A stretch of 64,000 bases of DNA from Phycisphaeraceae bacterium (GTDB taxonomy: Bacteria > Planctomycetota > Phycisphaerae > Phycisphaerales > UBA1924), in contig JAHBXF010000002.1 of the NCBI GenBank assembly GCA_019636615.1, positions 684,001-748,000 on the forward strand, in the 5' to 3' direction. Position 1 is the stretch's first letter. Each line of letters begins with the position of its first letter. This document shows, piece by piece, positions 53,054 through 62,295 of this stretch. The notes under the pieces are model-generated. The model was not told the origin of the DNA. It ran no database searches and saw nothing but the letters and a program-made list of their open reading frames with translations. The translations under genes and the position numbers were made by a program.

Positions 53054-53147
53054 TGGTACCTCCGTGCGTGCTCGCCCAACGCCGCCCGGGTGTCGGGCGG
53101 CGGATCAGGGTACGGCACGATACCCGAGTGCGGGCAAGCCCGCGGGG

Positions 53148-54008
53148 TCAGAACCCCAGGGTTTCGAGCGTCGAATCTAACCGGGCCTCGTAGCCTCTCC
53201 CGAAAAGGTGAACATGCACCAGCAGCGGGTAGACCGTGTATGCCGCGCGGCGGCATTCCCAGAACCCCGGTTCGATGGCCCTGTGCCGCTGATACTCGGC
53301 GAAGAACCCTTCCCCGAAGGTGTTGAAGAGCGAGATGAACGCGAGTTCGACCTCGGCGTGCGCGTAGTAGCAAGCCGGATCGATGAATGCCACCACCCCG
53401 CCAGACCTCGCGATGACGTTGCCGCTCCAGACATCACCGTGAATCAGCGAGGCCTCGGGTGATTGTGGCAGCAGAACATCGAGCGCTTCTGAGAGGCGCA
53501 TCACCCGGGCCGCGCACCCTGCTGAGAGCCCGCCGGCGCGGTGCGCAAGACCCGCCATGTGGTGCAACCTGTGCACCCTGTAGAACCGCGGCCAGGAATC
53601 ATCTTTGGTGTTGGGCTGCGGGAGCGGACCGATCGCCCCGTCGATGTCGAATCCGTACATGGCATCCGGGCTGGTATTGCCGTGAAGTGATGCCAGCAGC
53701 CGCGCGGCGTGCACCTCAACCCCGGGGCCGGGTTCGGCCGACGCGGCGTCCATGTCTTGCATCACGATGGAGTCGTCGTCCGCGTGCATCACTCTGGGGA
53801 CAGGCAGCCGCGAGCGTGACGCGAGGAGCGTGAGCATGCCCGCTTCGATCCTCAGCGAAGGGTGCGATGGATTGGTGCGACACTTGACGATCAACGATCG
53901 GCCGTGGTTCATGGTGGCGCGGCACACCCGCCCGCCGACCCCATCCGCGACGAGCACGAGTGATCGCGGTGCTTCACCGATCCTGCTGGAGAGTTCTGCC
54001 GCGTTCAT
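53148..54008 (-). CDS. Fructosamine kinase-like protein
   Basis: A 286-residue kinase-fold protein. The catalytic loop LIHGDVWSGNV and the metal site FIDPACYYAHAEVELAFI are diagnostic of the FN3K/YniA group, which phosphorylate ketosamines made by glycation. The N-terminal lobe has SLIVKCRT with the ATP-binding Lys. The start overlaps the stop of the CHAD-PPX gene by four bases. Confidence 0.87.
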   Translation of the reverse strand: MNAAELSSRIGEAPRSLVLVADGVGGRVCRATMNHGRSLIVKCRTNPSHPSLRIEAGMLTLLASRSRLPVPRVMHADDDSIVMQDMDAASAEPGPGVEVHAARLLASLHGNTSPDAMYGFDIDGAIGPLPQPNTKDDSWPRFYRVHRLHHMAGLAHRAGGLSAGCAARVMRLSEALDVLLPQSPEASLIHGDVWSGNVIARSGGVVAFIDPACYYAHAEVELAFISLFNTFGEGFFAEYQRHRAIEPGFWECRRAAYTVYPLLVHVHLFGRGYEARLDSTLETLGF

Positions 54009-56665
54009 GTCGCGGCTTCGGGTGCGGGGGCCGGAGAAGGGGGTCTGTCAACAACAACGAACCGAACCCTGGCACCCACGACGCTCGCGAGCAGATCGCA
54101 CTTGACGGCAGCCGCGGCGAACTCCTCGCGGCATTGTTGCGCCGAGACTGCCTCGATGAGCAGTTCCTCACGACCGAAACGAAGATGAACGCGCTCGACG
54201 CGCTGACGGTGGGAACGGTCGAGCGCGTCGGCAACGCGCAGGATGCCGGCGAGCCTGGCGACGATCGCCCTGTCGCGGGGCCCGAGGGCTTGATAGTCGC
54301 CGTGCTTCAATGAGGGCACCGCACGCCGGTGATACCGGCAGATCTGCGCGATAATCTCGGTCTCTCTCGGGGTGCACGACGGCAGCCCGGCCCAGCGGAC
54401 CATGTCGGCGCTGCGCTTGTGGTGGCGACGGTATTCGATCGAGCACCCGATATCATGGAGTATGGCAGCGGCCTGAAGCATGGACCTCTCGCGTGAGTCT
54501 TCGCCCAGATTCGGCACGAAAGAGCTCTCGGCCATGAGTTGGTCGAACAGAGTGAGCGACAGGTCGGTCACGTGCTCGCTGTGGGCGCGTTCGTACCGGC
54601 ACCGGCGTGCGAGCGCACGGGCGTCCTGCTCGATGCGGGAGGGCTGATGGGCGATCTCGCCGATCCGTGCGGCCGCGGCTTCTTCGGCGACGCGGAGCAT
54701 GAGCCCTTCGCGAACACCCCCGGTGTGGCAATACACCTCTTCGACATCAAGGTGCCGCATGAGCCTGTCGATCGCGGCCAGACCGGCGATCACGATATCG
54801 GCGCGATCGGGGGGAAGACCCGGCACCCGCAATCGCTCTTCGAGCGAGCGCGAGCGTAGATCATCGAGAATCTCGCGCAGTTCGATCGAGGAAACAGGGT
54901 CCAGCCCGCCCAGGGCCGGGCTGACACGCTTGAGGTGCACCCCCCGGCGAGCGGCGGCGAGTGTGAGCAGGGTTGTGAATGTGCCGCCGCACCCGATGAC
55001 TTTCGTGGGTCTTTGCGGGGGCGGTTCGATCGTCTGACGCAGTGTCTTGGCGATGGCGCGGCAGAGCGGCTTGTATCCACTGCCGGCCACGGTCTCGCTG
55101 CCACCGAACTGCTCTGTGAGACGCACCGCGCCCAGACGCATGGAACGGTTGCTGAATACCACACCGTTCTTGCTGAACACGACCTCCATGCTGCCGCCGC
55201 CGATGTCGACGACCGCCGCGAACCCATCGGAGAGGTCGAACGCACGCGCAACGCTGCGGAAGGTCATGCCGCCCTCGTCGCGTGCTGAGACAAGATCAAC
55301 GGCGAGCCCGGTGCGATCGTGCACCAGCGAGAGGAAGTCGGCCCGGTTGCGGGCGTCCCTCACCGCGGCGGTCGCGAATGCCCGGATGATTGTGGCCCCG
55401 GCGCTTTCGGCGGCTCGCTTGAGCCTGCCGATCGCTTCAACAGAGACCGCGATGGTCTCGGCGCTGAGATTGCCCGAGGCCGCCTGACCGTGGGCCAGCC
55501 GCGTCATGGCACGCTCCTCGGCGAGCACACGCCAAGACCGATCGTCGATCATCTCTGCCACCAGAAGGCGGATGCTGTTGCTTCCGATGTCGATCACGCC
55601 GATCTTGAGGCCAGCAAGCCAAAGGCTGGACTGAACCGCTTCAGGGGCGGGCATCGGCGGGAGTGCCTCCGCGGCGCAGGGCGCGCCGTCGGCGGCTTTG
55701 GCAGCGCCATTGCATCGGCTGTGCGTGCCGTTCAAGGCCTCGGTACGCGGGCCCGCCTCTGCCGCCTGGGGGGAGCACTCATGGGCCTGCGTGAAGAACT
55801 CGGCGAAGAGTTGCTCGGGGGTGGTGTCGCACGATTGCGAGTGCCACCACCGGAGGGCGTTTTCAGTCCTGACTTCCAGGAGTGTGCCGAATCGCCTTTG
55901 AAGGTCGGCCACGGCCTGATGCATCCTGTCGTTTTCCGGTGTGCGCTCACTCTCTGGAAGGCGTGCGATGTCATCGGCACAGGTGCCAAGCCTGGCAACG
56001 AGCGTGCCGATGTCGTTCACGTCGCCGAACCGCTTCTGCACCTGGGCGATCAAGGCGTGCTCGCCTTGCCGGCCGAGCATCTCTCTGGTGTAACGGATTT
56101 TCTTCACGGCGATGCGCAGCCTGTGGAGAGTCTCGATGTCCCGTCCGGCAGCGCTGCACGCCGCGACGAACTCTGCCCTTAACGCGGTGAGTGTCTCGTC
56201 AAAGCCTCTGACCACGATGTGCTCATCGAGGCGTTGAACACAACGGCGTGACACGCGGCGCAACGCCCTGATATCGAGCGATTCCGCAAGGTGTCGCGCG
56301 GCCGCGGCACGGTCCGAGGCGAACACGTGAAGCACTTCTTTGATGTTGGCGGGGGCTTTCTCTGCCGGGAGCGAAGCGAGAACGCCGAGGAGTTGCATGT
56401 GAACATCGGCGTCTCTGACCCGGCCCGCACGCTTTCTGATGCGGCGCAACCGTTTGAGGAGTTTGCCCACTTCTGGCACGGGTGAATCGGTGAGAGGGCT
56501 CAGCGCGGCCAACGCACGCCTCGAAGCGATGCGGAGCCTGTGGACCTGCCTGGGTGACGGATCTTGCGAAGCAGCAACCGCCCGAACGCACATCACGGCC
56601 GCCCGCACCCGTTTCTTCACGGCTGCGGGCACATTCCCGGCGTTCACTCGCTCCCCCGCGTGCAT
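54005..56665 (-). CDS. CHAD domain fused to Ppx/GppA phosphatase with HD domain
   Basis: An 886-residue three-part protein. Residues about 12-275 form a CHAD domain (VHRLRIASRRALAAL at 41; LHRLRIAVKKIRYTRE at 180), which binds polyphosphate. A Pro/Ala/Cys-rich linker (about 290-350) follows. Residues about 354-665 are the Ppx/GppA actin-like fold with DIGSNSIRLLV (359) and DIGGGSMEV (487). The last 200 residues are an HD-type domain (HSEHV at 695, HDIG at 737, YHRR at 778). Expected to hydrolyse polyphosphate or pppGpp. Coupled to the kinase gene at 53148. Confidence 0.92.
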   Translation of the reverse strand: MHAGERVNAGNVPAAVKKRVRAAVMCVRAVAASQDPSPRQVHRLRIASRRALAALSPLTDSPVPEVGKLLKRLRRIRKRAGRVRDADVHMQLLGVLASLPAEKAPANIKEVLHVFASDRAAAARHLAESLDIRALRRVSRRCVQRLDEHIVVRGFDETLTALRAEFVAACSAAGRDIETLHRLRIAVKKIRYTREMLGRQGEHALIAQVQKRFGDVNDIGTLVARLGTCADDIARLPESERTPENDRMHQAVADLQRRFGTLLEVRTENALRWWHSQSCDTTPEQLFAEFFTQAHECSPQAAEAGPRTEALNGTHSRCNGAAKAADGAPCAAEALPPMPAPEAVQSSLWLAGLKIGVIDIGSNSIRLLVAEMIDDRSWRVLAEERAMTRLAHGQAASGNLSAETIAVSVEAIGRLKRAAESAGATIIRAFATAAVRDARNRADFLSLVHDRTGLAVDLVSARDEGGMTFRSVARAFDLSDGFAAVVDIGGGSMEVVFSKNGVVFSNRSMRLGAVRLTEQFGGSETVAGSGYKPLCRAIAKTLRQTIEPPPQRPTKVIGCGGTFTTLLTLAAARRGVHLKRVSPALGGLDPVSSIELREILDDLRSRSLEERLRVPGLPPDRADIVIAGLAAIDRLMRHLDVEEVYCHTGGVREGLMLRVAEEAAAARIGEIAHQPSRIEQDARALARRCRYERAHSEHVTDLSLTLFDQLMAESSFVPNLGEDSRERSMLQAAAILHDIGCSIEYRRHHKRSADMVRWAGLPSCTPRETEIIAQICRYHRRAVPSLKHGDYQALGPRDRAIVARLAGILRVADALDRSHRQRVERVHLRFGREELLIEAVSAQQCREEFAAAAVKCDLLASVVGARVRFVVVDRPPSPAPAPEAAT

Positions 56666-56756
56666 GGGAAATGTTACGCGGCCATGAGAATACCTCTTCC
56701 CGAACAGTGCGCTAAGAATGCTGTTGGTCAGCGTTCACAGGTGGGCGCGCGTGCAA

Positions 56757-56783
56757 AGACCCGCGGGTGAGTCCCGCGGGTCT
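56757..56783 (-). terminator. Inverted repeat terminator after secDF
   Basis: AGACCCGCGGG (56757-56767) pairs perfectly with CCCGCGGGTCT (56773-56783) around a five-base loop. Read on the minus strand the stem is followed by TTTGC. It lies between the secDF stop and the CHAD-PPX start, separating the two units. Confidence 0.6.
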
Positions 56784-56840
56784 GAGAATCAAGCATCAGA
56801 ATCGCCTGCCGGAGGTTCGGAGCACCGGGTCGTGAGGTGC

Positions 56841-59800
56841 TTAGGCCAACACCGCTGGAACCGAGCCACTTTCAGGTTCGGCTTCGGGTGGGGTGCCCTC
56901 TTTGCGACGGTCCCAGACGATCGGAGCGGCAACCGCGACCGAGGAGAATGTACCGACAATCAACCCGGCGGCGAGCGCGAAGGCAAAGGATCGCATTCCT
57001 TCGCCGCCGAAGATGTAGAGGATGATGCATGAGCCCAGCGTGGTGCCGCCGGTGATGATCGTGCGGCTGAAGGTCTGGTTGATCGAGGCATTGATGATCT
57101 CGGCCGTGGCGTAGGGCAGTTTGCCCTTGTTCTCGCGGATGCGGTCCATGATGACCACGGTATCGTTGAGCGAGTAGCCCGCGATGGTCAGGAGCGCGGC
57201 CACCGCGTTCAGGTCGATCTTGAACGGCAGCAAGCCCAGCGAGCGTGCAAACCCTTCGGTTGCCGGATGTTCGTACAGAATCTCGCACAGCGCGATGAGC
57301 CCGATGACCGTGAGCACGTCGTGAAGGAGCGCGACAACGGCGGCGACCGAGTATCGCAGCGTGCGGAACCGCACCCAGATGTAGATGCCGATGAAGAAGA
57401 AACTCAGGAGCGTGGCGGTGATGGCGTCTGCCCGGAAGGTGCCCGCGATGGCCGGGCTGAAGTTCTGCACACCTGCGAGCGAAGAAGGACGCGTGAGCGC
57501 GGCCTGCACAATGGCCCACTCGCGGTCGCGCACGTCGCTGGCCCACAAAGCCTCGTCTTCGAGCACGCTCAGTTCATCGTCACGCACAAGAATCACGGCG
57601 CCGCGTACGGCGGCCTCGTCGCCGTCCGTGATGATGATGCGACGCTGACGGGGCAGGGTGCTCGAATAGTCCGCGGTTTCTCTGACGCTTTCAAGGCGGG
57701 ATACGAGCGTGGCCAGGGGTGTCGGGGGCTCGATGTCTTGAAGATAAATGGCCACGCCGCCCACGAACTCGCCGATGGGGTCGCGCCGAGAAGAGACGGG
57801 ATCAACGTTGTCGCCCAGGGCGGGCCGTTCGAGAGCGAAGAGGGGGCCGGTCGCGCCCTCGGCCTGAGAACCAACGAACTCCAATGGTGGCCGAACCTCC
57901 ATCAGGCCGGCGAGTTCTGAGAGGATCGCGCGCGGAATGGCGTCGGGATCGACACTCACGCCGGCATCGTTGGGGCCCACTTTGATCTCGAACCGGTCGG
58001 AAGTCACGCCGTCACGCCTCGGGTTGATGGCGATCACCTCGGCGTTGCGCAGCGGTCGCAGGGCAACCCCGGCGTCTGGCACGGCCGCGATGGCCTTGAC
58101 GCGGTCCTGCACTTCCTGGCGGGTCAATGTCACAGGTTCGCCGGAGGCGGGGTCGGTCTTGAACTGCACGGTGACCTTCGTGCCGCCGAGGAACGCGCTG
58201 TCGAGCATGCGCGTGCCTTGGAAGAAGATCATGCCCAGGCCAAGGCAGACGTAGAAAGCCGAGAAGGCGAAGAAGATGTAGCGGAGTTTGAGCCAGTTGA
58301 TGTTGGGCGTGAGGAACTTCTGCAGCGCGGGCAGGGCCATCGGCAGCATGGAGGTTCGTCGCCAGCCGGCCTGCACGCCCAGATCAAAGATGACCCGCGA
58401 GATGACCAGCGCCGAGAAGAGCGTGGCGACAACGCCCACGCCCATCGTGATCGCAAACCCGCGGATTTCGGGGGTGCCCGTGTAGTAGAGCACCACGCAG
58501 ACGATCAGGTTGGTGACGTTGCCGTCCACGATGCTCGACAGGGCTTTGTCGAACCCTTGCCGCACCGCCGTCTTCATGTCGGCCCCGCGCAGGAACTCTT
58601 CGCGGAATCGCTCGTAGATCAGCACGTTGCTGTCAACCGCCATGCCGAACGTGAGGATGATGCCCGCGATGCCCGGCATCGTGAAAGCGGCCTTGCTCAA
58701 CGCCATGGCGCCCACGATGATCATCGCGTTGGCGACGAGCGAGAGCACCGCGACAAACCCGCACGAGAAGTAGTAGACCACCATGAACACGGCGACGATG
58801 ATGACGCTGTAGACGCCCGACATCAGGCCCATGCGGAGGTTGTCGGCGCCGAGTTGCGGGGCGACGGTGCTCTCGCTGATGGGGTCGGGCGAGAGGGCCG
58901 CCTGCAGCGAGCCGCCCGAGAGCACCCGCACGATGTAGTTGATCTCTTCACGGCTGAAATCACCCGTGATCTGACCGCTGTTCGAGATCGTCGACCGCAG
59001 GTTGGGCGCGGTGTACACCTCGTCGTCCAGCAGCACGGCCATGCGGTTGCCCACATGGTTTCGCGTGAGTTGGCCCAGGTATCGGGCGCCCACCGGGTCC
59101 ATCTGGAAGGCGATGGCCGGTTTGCCGATCTCGTCGCGGCTCTCGCGGGCGCTGCTCACGCTCCATTGGTTGTCGCGGTGATCCGCCAGCGTCAGGCGGG
59201 TCGCCGGGGTATCCCAGCAGAGCATGTAAAACTGCCCGCCCCGGGCCTCGACCACATACCCGTTGCGCTGGAAATACGGCGCGGCGAAGGAATCATCCTC
59301 GTCCAGACGCATCGCGTCTTCCTGAGAGTGGATGAACCCATCGACGCGGTTGATGCGGTACCAGCGGGCGTCGGGCGAGCCGGCGTTGCGCGGGCCCAAC
59401 TCGCGGAACCGCCGACGCAGTTCTGCCTCGTCGCGGTGCTGACCGGGGTCAACACTGATGCGGAAGGAGAGCACGCCCGAGCCCCGCAGCATGCGCTTGA
59501 GTTCCTCGGGGTCGTCCAGGCTCGTGCGCTTGGCCGTGTACTCGGCGTGCGCGGCGAAGACGCGGTCGATTTCTGCCTGTGAATCGGGGTGGGCCTCGCG
59601 CAGCCGGCGTTCGGCTGCCTCGCGCGGGCTCGAGAGCGAGACCGGCTTGCCGTCGCGCCCCTGAAAGACGCGCGGGCGGGTGGAGAGGCTCAGCACCCGG
59701 CGCACGTCCTCGGCCGAAAGGGCGGTGGCCATCACGCGCGCGATCGACTCTTCGTACTCGATCTCCGCCGATGCGACCTCGGCCGCCAGTTCGTCTTTGG

Positions 59801-60329
59801 CGGCGGAATCGTCGAGTGCTTCGTACGCCTCACGCAATGATACGGCCAGGTCTGCCGCGCCCGCGGCGGCACGCAGAAGAGAAAGCCTTGCGTCGTTGCG
59901 GTTCGCGAGGCGCTCCAGGGCGCTGTCGCGCTGGGCGCCCTCGAGGCGCAGCGTCTGCTCCAGGCGGGGGCGGGTGAGAGAGGCCTCGGCCAGTGAGCGG
60001 AGTTCGCCATCGAAGCGGGCCCTGAGCGCCTTGACTTCTTCGGTGGGCAGCGGCATCGTGATCTCGATGCGGTCGTTGCCCTGGGCCACCATCGTGATTT
60101 CAAAGAGCCCGTTGGGGTCAACACGTTCCTTCAGTGCCGTGATCGTCTTGTCGAGAATCTCTTTGGCGTTCTCGGTCGAGGTGGCGCGTAACTGCACCGA
60201 GTACACAAGGCTCACGCCGCCGCGCAGGTCTTTGCCGAGCCTCAGGTTCTCCTGAGGCGGCCACGCGACATACCACGCGACAAAGAGCACCGCGAGGATG
60301 AGGAACAGTCTTCTGTAGATGTTTCGCAT
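56841..60329 (-). CDS. secDF: SecDF fusion, protein translocase subunit
   Basis: A 1162-residue fused SecD-SecF. SecD part: first helix (about 7-24), LGKDLRGGVSLVY at 32, a long charged region (about 95-290), then five helices (about 500-655) with FGMAVDSNVLIYERFREEF. SecF part: helix (about 683-703), FLGGTKVTVQF, a periplasmic region (705-970), then helices with AGYSLNDTVVIMDRIREN (1050-1067). It uses proton motive force to complete secretion. Typical fused SecDFs are about 740-860 residues, so both periplasmic parts are enlarged. Downstream of yajC and tgt. Confidence 0.94.
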   Translation of the reverse strand: MRNIYRRLFLILAVLFVAWYVAWPPQENLRLGKDLRGGVSLVYSVQLRATSTENAKEILDKTITALKERVDPNGLFEITMVAQGNDRIEITMPLPTEEVKALRARFDGELRSLAEASLTRPRLEQTLRLEGAQRDSALERLANRNDARLSLLRAAAGAADLAVSLREAYEALDDSAAKDELAAEVASAEIEYEESIARVMATALSAEDVRRVLSLSTRPRVFQGRDGKPVSLSSPREAAERRLREAHPDSQAEIDRVFAAHAEYTAKRTSLDDPEELKRMLRGSGVLSFRISVDPGQHRDEAELRRRFRELGPRNAGSPDARWYRINRVDGFIHSQEDAMRLDEDDSFAAPYFQRNGYVVEARGGQFYMLCWDTPATRLTLADHRDNQWSVSSARESRDEIGKPAIAFQMDPVGARYLGQLTRNHVGNRMAVLLDDEVYTAPNLRSTISNSGQITGDFSREEINYIVRVLSGGSLQAALSPDPISESTVAPQLGADNLRMGLMSGVYSVIIVAVFMVVYYFSCGFVAVLSLVANAMIIVGAMALSKAAFTMPGIAGIILTFGMAVDSNVLIYERFREEFLRGADMKTAVRQGFDKALSSIVDGNVTNLIVCVVLYYTGTPEIRGFAITMGVGVVATLFSALVISRVIFDLGVQAGWRRTSMLPMALPALQKFLTPNINWLKLRYIFFAFSAFYVCLGLGMIFFQGTRMLDSAFLGGTKVTVQFKTDPASGEPVTLTRQEVQDRVKAIAAVPDAGVALRPLRNAEVIAINPRRDGVTSDRFEIKVGPNDAGVSVDPDAIPRAILSELAGLMEVRPPLEFVGSQAEGATGPLFALERPALGDNVDPVSSRRDPIGEFVGGVAIYLQDIEPPTPLATLVSRLESVRETADYSSTLPRQRRIIITDGDEAAVRGAVILVRDDELSVLEDEALWASDVRDREWAIVQAALTRPSSLAGVQNFSPAIAGTFRADAITATLLSFFFIGIYIWVRFRTLRYSVAAVVALLHDVLTVIGLIALCEILYEHPATEGFARSLGLLPFKIDLNAVAALLTIAGYSLNDTVVIMDRIRENKGKLPYATAEIINASINQTFSRTIITGGTTLGSCIILYIFGGEGMRSFAFALAAGLIVGTFSSVAVAAPIVWDRRKEGTPPEAEPESGSVPAVLA

Positions 60330-60439
60330 ACGGGTCGGCCAGAATGGATCGGCGGTGGTTCACGCCGCGTTGATCGAGTGATGAAAGGTTGGTCCTGTCG
60401 CCGCGATCGCGGCGGGAGAGGCGCGTGCCGGGCTCGGTC

Positions 60440-60949
60440 TCAGACGCCGGCGTGCTGATGAGCGTTGGCGTTCTTGGGCTCTGCGATGGTTCCGGAAGAC
60501 CGTGTATGGCCCTTGTTCAACACCGCGGAAATCGCTACCTTGGCGATGCGGATGCGACCCTCTTCGACACGCAGCACCGCATCGTGCTCGCCTATTTCAA
60601 CCACGGTGCCGATGATGCCGCCGGTGGTCTGCACTTTGTCGTGCTTCTCGATGGAGGAGAGCATCGCGGTGCGCCGCTTCTGCTCGCGCCGGCCGCCCAT
60701 GAACGTAGACATCACCAGCACCAGCAGCACCACGAGGGGAAGCCAGAGCATCATGCTCGAACCGCCGCCGGCGGGGGCTGGAGCGGGCTGCCCAGCACCC
60801 GAGCCGTTCGCCCCTGTGGTTGCGCCGCCAGTGGGCGCGCCGGGCATGCCAACGGCCTGAACAGGGGCAGCGGCCTGAGGCGCGGCACCGGCCTGCGGTG
60901 TGTCCTGAGCGAGCGTGAGGAACGCGGTAAAGTCGGCGGGATAGTTCAT
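60440..60949 (-). CDS. yajC: YajC, SecDF-associated membrane protein
   Basis: A 169-residue protein starting MNYPADFTAFLTLAQD. An Ala/Pro/Gly-rich N-terminal segment of about 60 residues precedes the membrane helix (MMLWLPLVVLLVLVMSTFM) and the cytoplasmic YajC domain: REQKRRTAMLSSIEKHDKVQTTGGIIGTV and GRIRIAKVAISAV. Normal YajC is about 110 residues; the extra N terminus is unusual and may be in the periplasm. It stands in the tgt-yajC-secDF order known from many bacteria. Confidence 0.9.
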   Translation of the reverse strand: MNYPADFTAFLTLAQDTPQAGAAPQAAAPVQAVGMPGAPTGGATTGANGSGAGQPAPAPAGGGSSMMLWLPLVVLLVLVMSTFMGGRREQKRRTAMLSSIEKHDKVQTTGGIIGTVVEIGEHDAVLRVEEGRIRIAKVAISAVLNKGHTRSSGTIAEPKNANAHQHAGV

Positions 60950-61017
60950 GGGGCGGTCAACCAGAATCGAGAATCGTGGCCGGATCGCCTCCGGCGACAT
61001 GACGGAACGTGGCACTT

Positions 61018-62295
61018 TCAGCCGAGCAGCGGAGGCAGGTCTCTGCAACCATCGGCCGCGACGGGCCAACGCCTGACAAAGCCCTCCCAGTCGTCGTCCG
61101 CAATACGCTCGCGGATGTCGGCCATGAGCCGCTGAAAGTGGCGAAGGTTATGCAGGGTGACGAGGATCGGCCCAAGCATTTCCCCAACCATGAACAAATG
61201 CCGAAGGTAGGCCCTTGAGAAGGGCAACCCCTCTGCGGTACGCCACCCGTGTGCCTGAGGGGCACAGGCGTGGCAGTCGCAGCCAGACTCGATGGGTCCG
61301 GGGTCTTCGGCGAACTGCGCGTTGCGCAGGCGGATTTGCCCCCCGGATGTGAACGCGTTGGCGTTGCGGCCGTTCCGCGTGGGTAGCACACAATCAAACA
61401 TGTCTACGCCGGCCAGAACCGCGGCCAGGATGTCCCGCTCGTACCCCACGCCCATCAGGTACCGGGGCCGCTCGGGCGGCAGCAGAGGGGCCGTGTGACG
61501 AACGACCAAGGCGATCTGCTCGGGCGCCTCCCCCACCGCCACCCCCCCGATGGCGTAGCCCGGCAGGTCGATCGCCGCGACGCGCTGAGCGCACCATGTT
61601 CGCCGGTCGAGATCGATCCCACCCTGCACGATTCCGAAAAGGGCCTGTTCATCTTTTCTGGCATGGGCCGCTTTGCAGCGTTCGAGCCAGCGGATGGTGC
61701 GTTGGTTGGCGATATCAAGCCGCGCGGCCGGGTCGTAGCCTTTTCGCCCGGCGCGGGGCTGGTCTCTCTCAACCGCCTGGGCGATGCGGTGCGACTGTGC
61801 CGGGTCGCGCAGCGAGGCGCCGGGGTCGATCGAAGGCGGGCAATCGTCCAGCGCCATGATGATGTCCGGGCCCAGCAGGTTCTGCACCTCAATGGCACGC
61901 TCCGGGGTGAGCACGATGTTCGCGCCGTCGATGATGGACTTGAACGTCACGGCGTCGTCGTCCACCTTGTTCGTGGCCGAGAGGCTGTACGCCTGATAGC
62001 CGCCCGAGTCGGTGAGAATCGGCCCGTGCCAGTTCATGAACTTGTGCACGCCGCCCAGACGCGAGATGAGTTCCGGGCCGGGGCGGAGCAGCAGGTGGTA
62101 GGTGTTGTTGAGAACGATCTGCGCGCCGGTCTGGGCCACCAGTTCAGGCGCGATGCCCTTGACGCTGGCCCGTGTGCCGACGGGCATGAACGCGGGCGTG
62201 TCAAACACACCGTGGGGCGTCGTCACCCTGCCGCGCCGGGCGAGTGTTCTGCGTGATCTGGCCGACACGGTGAAGCCCAGTGGCGAGGGCATCAA
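61018..62295 (-). CDS. tgt: tRNA-guanine transglycosylase
   Basis: A 425-residue TIM-barrel enzyme inserting the queuosine precursor at position 34 of GUN-anticodon tRNAs. LTDSGGYQAYSLS (Asp general base), GIVQGGIDLDRR, MGVGYERDILAAVLAG, MFDCVLPTRNGRNANAF (nucleophile Asp) and the zinc motif CDCHAC with a downstream His are present. The usual DSGGFQ reads DSGGYQ. Insertions at about residues 150-170 lengthen it. The start overlaps the rhomboid stop by four bases; yajC follows. Confidence 0.94.
   Translation of the reverse strand: MMPSPLGFTVSARSRRTLARRGRVTTPHGVFDTPAFMPVGTRASVKGIAPELVAQTGAQIVLNNTYHLLLRPGPELISRLGGVHKFMNWHGPILTDSGGYQAYSLSATNKVDDDAVTFKSIIDGANIVLTPERAIEVQNLLGPDIIMALDDCPPSIDPGASLRDPAQSHRIAQAVERDQPRAGRKGYDPAARLDIANQRTIRWLERCKAAHARKDEQALFGIVQGGIDLDRRTWCAQRVAAIDLPGYAIGGVAVGEAPEQIALVVRHTAPLLPPERPRYLMGVGYERDILAAVLAGVDMFDCVLPTRNGRNANAFTSGGQIRLRNAQFAEDPGPIESGCDCHACAPQAHGWRTAEGLPFSRAYLRHLFMVGEMLGPILVTLHNLRHFQRLMADIRERIADDDWEGFVRRWPVAADGCRDLPPLLG

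Noticed and set aside
58218-59582. 454-codon frame antisense to secDF
   Set aside because: His/Arg/Asp-rich low-complexity translation typical of a shadow frame.
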